NCBI GenBank assembly: GCA_031216445.1
Contig: CM062214.1
Span: 11,959,501 to 12,023,500 of the forward strand
DNA length: 64,000 nucleotides
Origin: Lateolabrax maculatus
Lineage: Eukaryota; Chordata; Actinopteri; Acropomatiformes; Lateolabracidae
Direction: 5' to 3'
Part shown: positions 60,115 to 64,000 of the stretch, one piece after another
Layout of the letters: every line of letters starts with the position of its first letter
How positions within the stretch are numbered: position 1 is the stretch's first letter
Made by a program: the position numbers and the translations under genes
The notes under the pieces: generated by a model
What the model saw: only the letters and a program-made list of their open reading frames with translations
Database searches by the model: none
Told to the model about the DNA's origin: nothing

Positions 60115-63100
60115 CCCCTTACGCCTTATTGTATTTCAGGTTGTCTACAAATCTATTATCTAATCAAGGACTTTTAGCAGTCGCCTCAACCAAAATAATG
60201 AACGCTAGCATGTACACACTTCACTTTAGATCAGCTGATGTGAAATGTTTTCTCAGTCTATTTTCCAAATTGTGTAGGTGGATGCCAATGTTTTTCAAAA
60301 ATCAGCACAAACATAATATAATGGTAGTCTAAAATAGTAAATGTTACTTCATTGTGTGCATGAAATCATTCATTATTATGGGGACACTGGGTGAGTGTCC
60401 AAGCACAATACAGGAGTTCAATTGGACAGCCTCTCATTACATTTTAATGATGTGGCTTCAGAGAGGGCCTTAAAAGCTGTTTGTCTCTATGGGGCTGCAT
60501 GGTAATTGAAAAGAGGTTTCAATCTGGCACATGGAAGCCAACAGGGATAATTCTGAAAATAACCCCCATTTTAATGAGTTTGTCCATTAAAAGTTTAACA
60601 ATTTCCTTTTAAATTGTAGACAGAATTTCATATAGAGCAGGAACATTACATATAATGACAAATGATAGTATAAAATATGGATTTTAGCCTTACCTCAGTA
60701 ACATTCACAGACATTTTGGTGTCATGTTACCAAAAACAGAAAAGCATTGTGTTAAAGTGTTCAGCATGAACATTCAAACATATGAAAACAAGGTCAGTGC
60801 TGGTTTCAGTGTCTCCCTTTTTGTTCACTGTGAAGTTGACGGCATTACACAGATGGTAAAAATGAGACCTGTATAACCTCTATAAAAATGGTAAACACAT
60901 GAACACAATTTCTTTTTATGTTTTCCACTCACCATTTCTCTTTTTCTCCTCTGACAATCCACCATACACATGGTAATATTCACAATCATATCAAAAAGCA
61001 AGGAAAAAGAGAAGAAATCCAGAACCAGTTGAGGGAGAGAGAAAATCTGAAGAATAATTCCAGTTACATTTTCTACCGTTTCATAATTGTTTCAATAATT
61101 ATGATTTATTACATTCAAAATGTTACACTACTATGGCACTACCTACTTAGTTTGAAGTAGCTTTGGTTTGCTAGAACACTACTGTAGAACACACATTTAA
61201 GAAACAAAGAACAGCGGAAACCAAAACCTGAATCAAACACATCCCTTCACAATAAAACTTGAACTGCATTGGGGCCTACATTCAGCTTGCAGTTATCCAT
61301 TGATAATTAAATATGAACATCCAATTGGCACGGTGTCTCTGGCCACCTAATGAATTAAGTTTTAACATTCACGCAACTTTCAGCACGCCGTTTGGTCCAC
61401 CAATAGTCAGAGCATCGAGACTCAACCACAAAGTGTGTATGAGGACTGGAAATTAAAACCAGTAAGCTAAAAGTGACTAAAACCTGCATAAAGCTAGAGA
61501 GTTGAGTAGTGTCATGGCACTACAAGTGACGCTTCCAGGTTATGCAGACATTTTATCACTGTAACTAACAAAAAATGTGTAGCTCAGTCCAGAATAAAAT
61601 ATAGCTCAGAGCTAAAAGAAGGAGTAAGCAGCATAAACTGTATTTTTTTTTTAATTTGAAGTACACGGGTGCTACAGGTGCTGTCAAAAGATCTGCTATA
61701 AACAGCAGTGAGACTGCTGTGATATAAAACTGAACTGAGACAGACCATATTTTTTGCATTTTCCAGCCATCTGCAGCTCCATACCTTCATGTATGGGGTC
61801 ATTGTTTGGTATTAGTTTCACCTGTGCTTTTCCTCCTATGACAAGTCAAAATGTCTGCCTGGGAAAGACTTACAGGGCATGTCTGACAAAAAGTGCAAGA
61901 ACAATAAAGACAAAGTGATTAAAGATGTTTAACTAGTGAAATGGTTGTCAGCTTGTCTTGGTAGCTCTAACAGATTAGGGTTATAATCCTGCCCATACTA
62001 TTTCCTCCTGTCCAGCTTGTTTTTTACCCCATCTTGAGATAAAATTTTGCCCTGCCAGTTTCAGGTCTGACAGCAAGTTAACTACCTCAACTCTACCTTA
62101 ACATTACCAATTGAGTGGTGGATGCTGGGCACAGTATAATAAGGGCCGTCTGCTAGGCTTAATTCAGACCAAGAAAATAACCTTAATGGGATTTTCTTCA
62201 CTGCTGCAGCCCAAAGCCACATATCGCCACATAGCCTTTTAAGTGTGGATTACTCAGTCATCTTCAAGTTTTTCCAAATCAATATGCAATCAAAAATACA
62301 TTTAGTTTGTAAAACAATGGATACCAAGCCATTAAAGGAAACAAAATGTAGTTGTTTAGTTCTCTCATTGGTGCTATTTCATGCTGTGATTGCACCAGTT
62401 CCAAGCTGAAATGTCAAATGTTAGTTGTCAGGTACAATGTTGTACATAAACTTAACCATAACTAATCAATATTTGATTATACCCTTTTAAGTTTTCAAGT
62501 ATACAGTTGTATACATTTGTACCTACTGACAAGTCAGCATATAGAATGTCTACCTATAGTGCTGAGTTTAAAATTGTTTTCTTTGATGCAATGTCTTCTT
62601 TCGACAATCTTAGCATATACTTGTGTCATATGCGCTTGCTCCTCTTATGCTGCATTCATATTCTCATATGTTACCTATAAAAACAACTAACTGTAGTGTC
62701 TTAATGATGTTGGACAGTGTTATTAGATCCACTGATTCTCCTCTCCCTCCTCACACATCACTTTATGAGGGTGTTTGGCCCCTTCCACCCCTTTCCTCAA
62801 CCACCTATTCACTCCAGGTTTCTATATCTCACACAGCTAATGTGACATTTATCTGTAATTAGACTCTTACATATTTTAATAGAAAATGATATTCCTTAAG
62901 GTCTCCCTGTCATTTGCATGGGCAGCTCTGATGATAATCAGGTTCTAGAAAAAAAACATCTCGATGACATGGGCTGTCATCCCAAATTAGCAGGCGCAAA
63001 ATCCTTATCAGGGGAGTGACCTTCCAGAGCACTGCTCAAACTTGGGCAGCATGTGGGAAGAAAATGGTCCATCCATATCAATATATACATTTTGATTTTA

Positions 63101-64000
63101 ATCTTATTATACGACCTCTGTGAAGTTTATTTTATTACATAATTGTTTAGACCACTGACTCTTTAGTGTTTTGGTGTTGTTGCATTATACTGTATTATAT
63201 TGTGCAGAGTACCATACATATGTATAGACAAATTATTAGGCACACCTTAGACCCCCTATGCAGGGTGTTGGTCAAGTTTCCTACCTACAACATTTTTGTG
63301 TCAGCTACATCCAGACTGAGGTCCATGTGTTAGTCAGGGGCTCTTTTATTGGTGCTCTTTTCTCTTGTAAATTGAATGCAGCAGTCTCTCTTTGTTGACA
63401 TGATGGGCCATGAATATTCTATGTGAACGGGTGGGTTTGCTCGCTCCATAAGGCTATTCCTGTGAGGTTTACCATCTTATGAAAAACCCCTGAGTGAGCC
63501 ACACTAGTTGGTAATGAGTGATCATGTGGCATGCTGTGATGAAAAACAGTGAAACTTGAAACTGCATAGTGCAGTAGAGTATGTGCTATTCAGTTTGAGG
63601 TATTAGTTAGTGCAAGGGATGCTTTGATCAATCGGGAACTGAGTGATATTCATCCATACATATATATTAACTGCACGATTCATCATAGCCACCGGGTCTG
63701 CACTACAGGTGTTTATGTGGACATGTTGACTGTGGTGGGACACGAGATGCAGTCAGGCAGGTATCATGACAGCATGAGACTTAGCTAACTGATATTATCA
63801 AAGTCATTTTTTAACTGAAAGCTGGCTGGGAGTTGTTTGTGGATCTGCCAGTGTCCCATACATCTGTAGTACAAAGCTGCACGTTATAATCAAAATTTGA
63901 ACAACTGCCTTTTGCTGTACAACTTCTGATATTAACATTTTGGGACTAAAAATAACAGAGACTATAATTGTCAGAGTTATACTGTGTAATTAGGGTATTG
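60115..64000. other. AT-rich non-coding stretch
   Basis: No gene or recognised mobile element is seen. The blocks 60410-60610 and 62895-63060 have the texture of conserved non-coding elements and are described in the findings. A T-run lies near 61642-61651. Open frames do not exceed 80 codons. Confidence 0.5.

Noticed and set aside
61950..62010. tRNA-like or SINE-like words (GGTAGCTC and GGGTTATAATCC)
   Set aside because: The spacing loosely recalls A and B boxes, but no cloverleaf can be drawn and no SINE body follows.
62424..62530. Possible inverted ends GTCAGGTACAA and TTGTACCTACTGAC
   Set aside because: The match is short and broken by indels, and no element lies between. It is probably chance.
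1..64000. CRISPR arrays, operons, phage or bacterial defence genes
   Set aside because: No regularly spaced repeats, no Shine-Dalgarno-led gene series and no prokaryotic protein families are present. The window is vertebrate nuclear DNA.

Overview
The window looks like a stretch of teleost fish nuclear genome, most likely a percomorph. It is AT-rich and free of obvious genes, and it carries decayed mobile elements of families I know from ray-finned fish: an L2/Maui-type LINE, a DIRS-type tyrosine-recombinase retroelement, an L1-type LINE tail, and several short non-autonomous repeats. It also has scattered CA and CTGT microsatellites and long homopolymer runs. No rRNA, tRNA, CRISPR array, operon or bacterial-type gene order is visible. 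The species cannot be named from this sequence.

No intact protein-coding gene is supported. The longest open frames (213 and 162 codons, both minus strand) read through a microsatellite or have no recognisable domain. The only protein similarity I can defend is to retroelement proteins, and every copy is broken by stops, frameshifts or deletions. The window is therefore best read as intergenic DNA or a large intron. Family names come from my memory of repeat families, not from a search.

Layout. 1-14.5 kb: mostly plain AT-rich DNA with a CpG-bearing patch near 2.1-2.4 kb, two repeat copies (5.15-5.56 and 10.7-11.1 kb), a LINE-like tail (8.4-8.6 kb), two hairpins near 7.1 and 7.7 kb, and CA/CTGT microsatellites at 11.6 kb. 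14.5-34.3 kb: a tandem pair of fish repeats (14.58-15.0), another at 17.3-17.5, a repeat next to a MITE with 16-bp terminal inverted repeats (22.6-23.54), a C16 tract (30.37), a polypyrimidine tract ending in a splice-acceptor-like AG (32.72), and a possible repeat at 33.7-34.3. 34-50 kb: a long plain stretch with a (CA)15 microsatellite, then the L2 LINE (41.53-43.05) and further short repeats at 43.1, 44.9 and 49.8 kb. 50-64 kb: a 222-bp element with inverted ends (54.5), a CpG-richer kilobase (55.0-55.9), a deleted DIRS element on the minus strand (56.6-58.3), an L1-type tail (59.5-60.1), and an AT-rich end.

Between these elements several blocks, for example near 9.0, 13.8, 20.1, 43.8, 60.4 and 62.9 kb, have the texture of conserved non-coding elements, with homeodomain, SOX or octamer-like cores. 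That is an impression from sequence texture only. I found no undescribed biological system. The items most worth checking are the 54.5-kb inverted-end element, the internally deleted DIRS copy with an adjoining 60-bp tandem repeat, the perfect 16-bp palindrome at 7.13 kb, and the CpG-rich kilobase at 55 kb.
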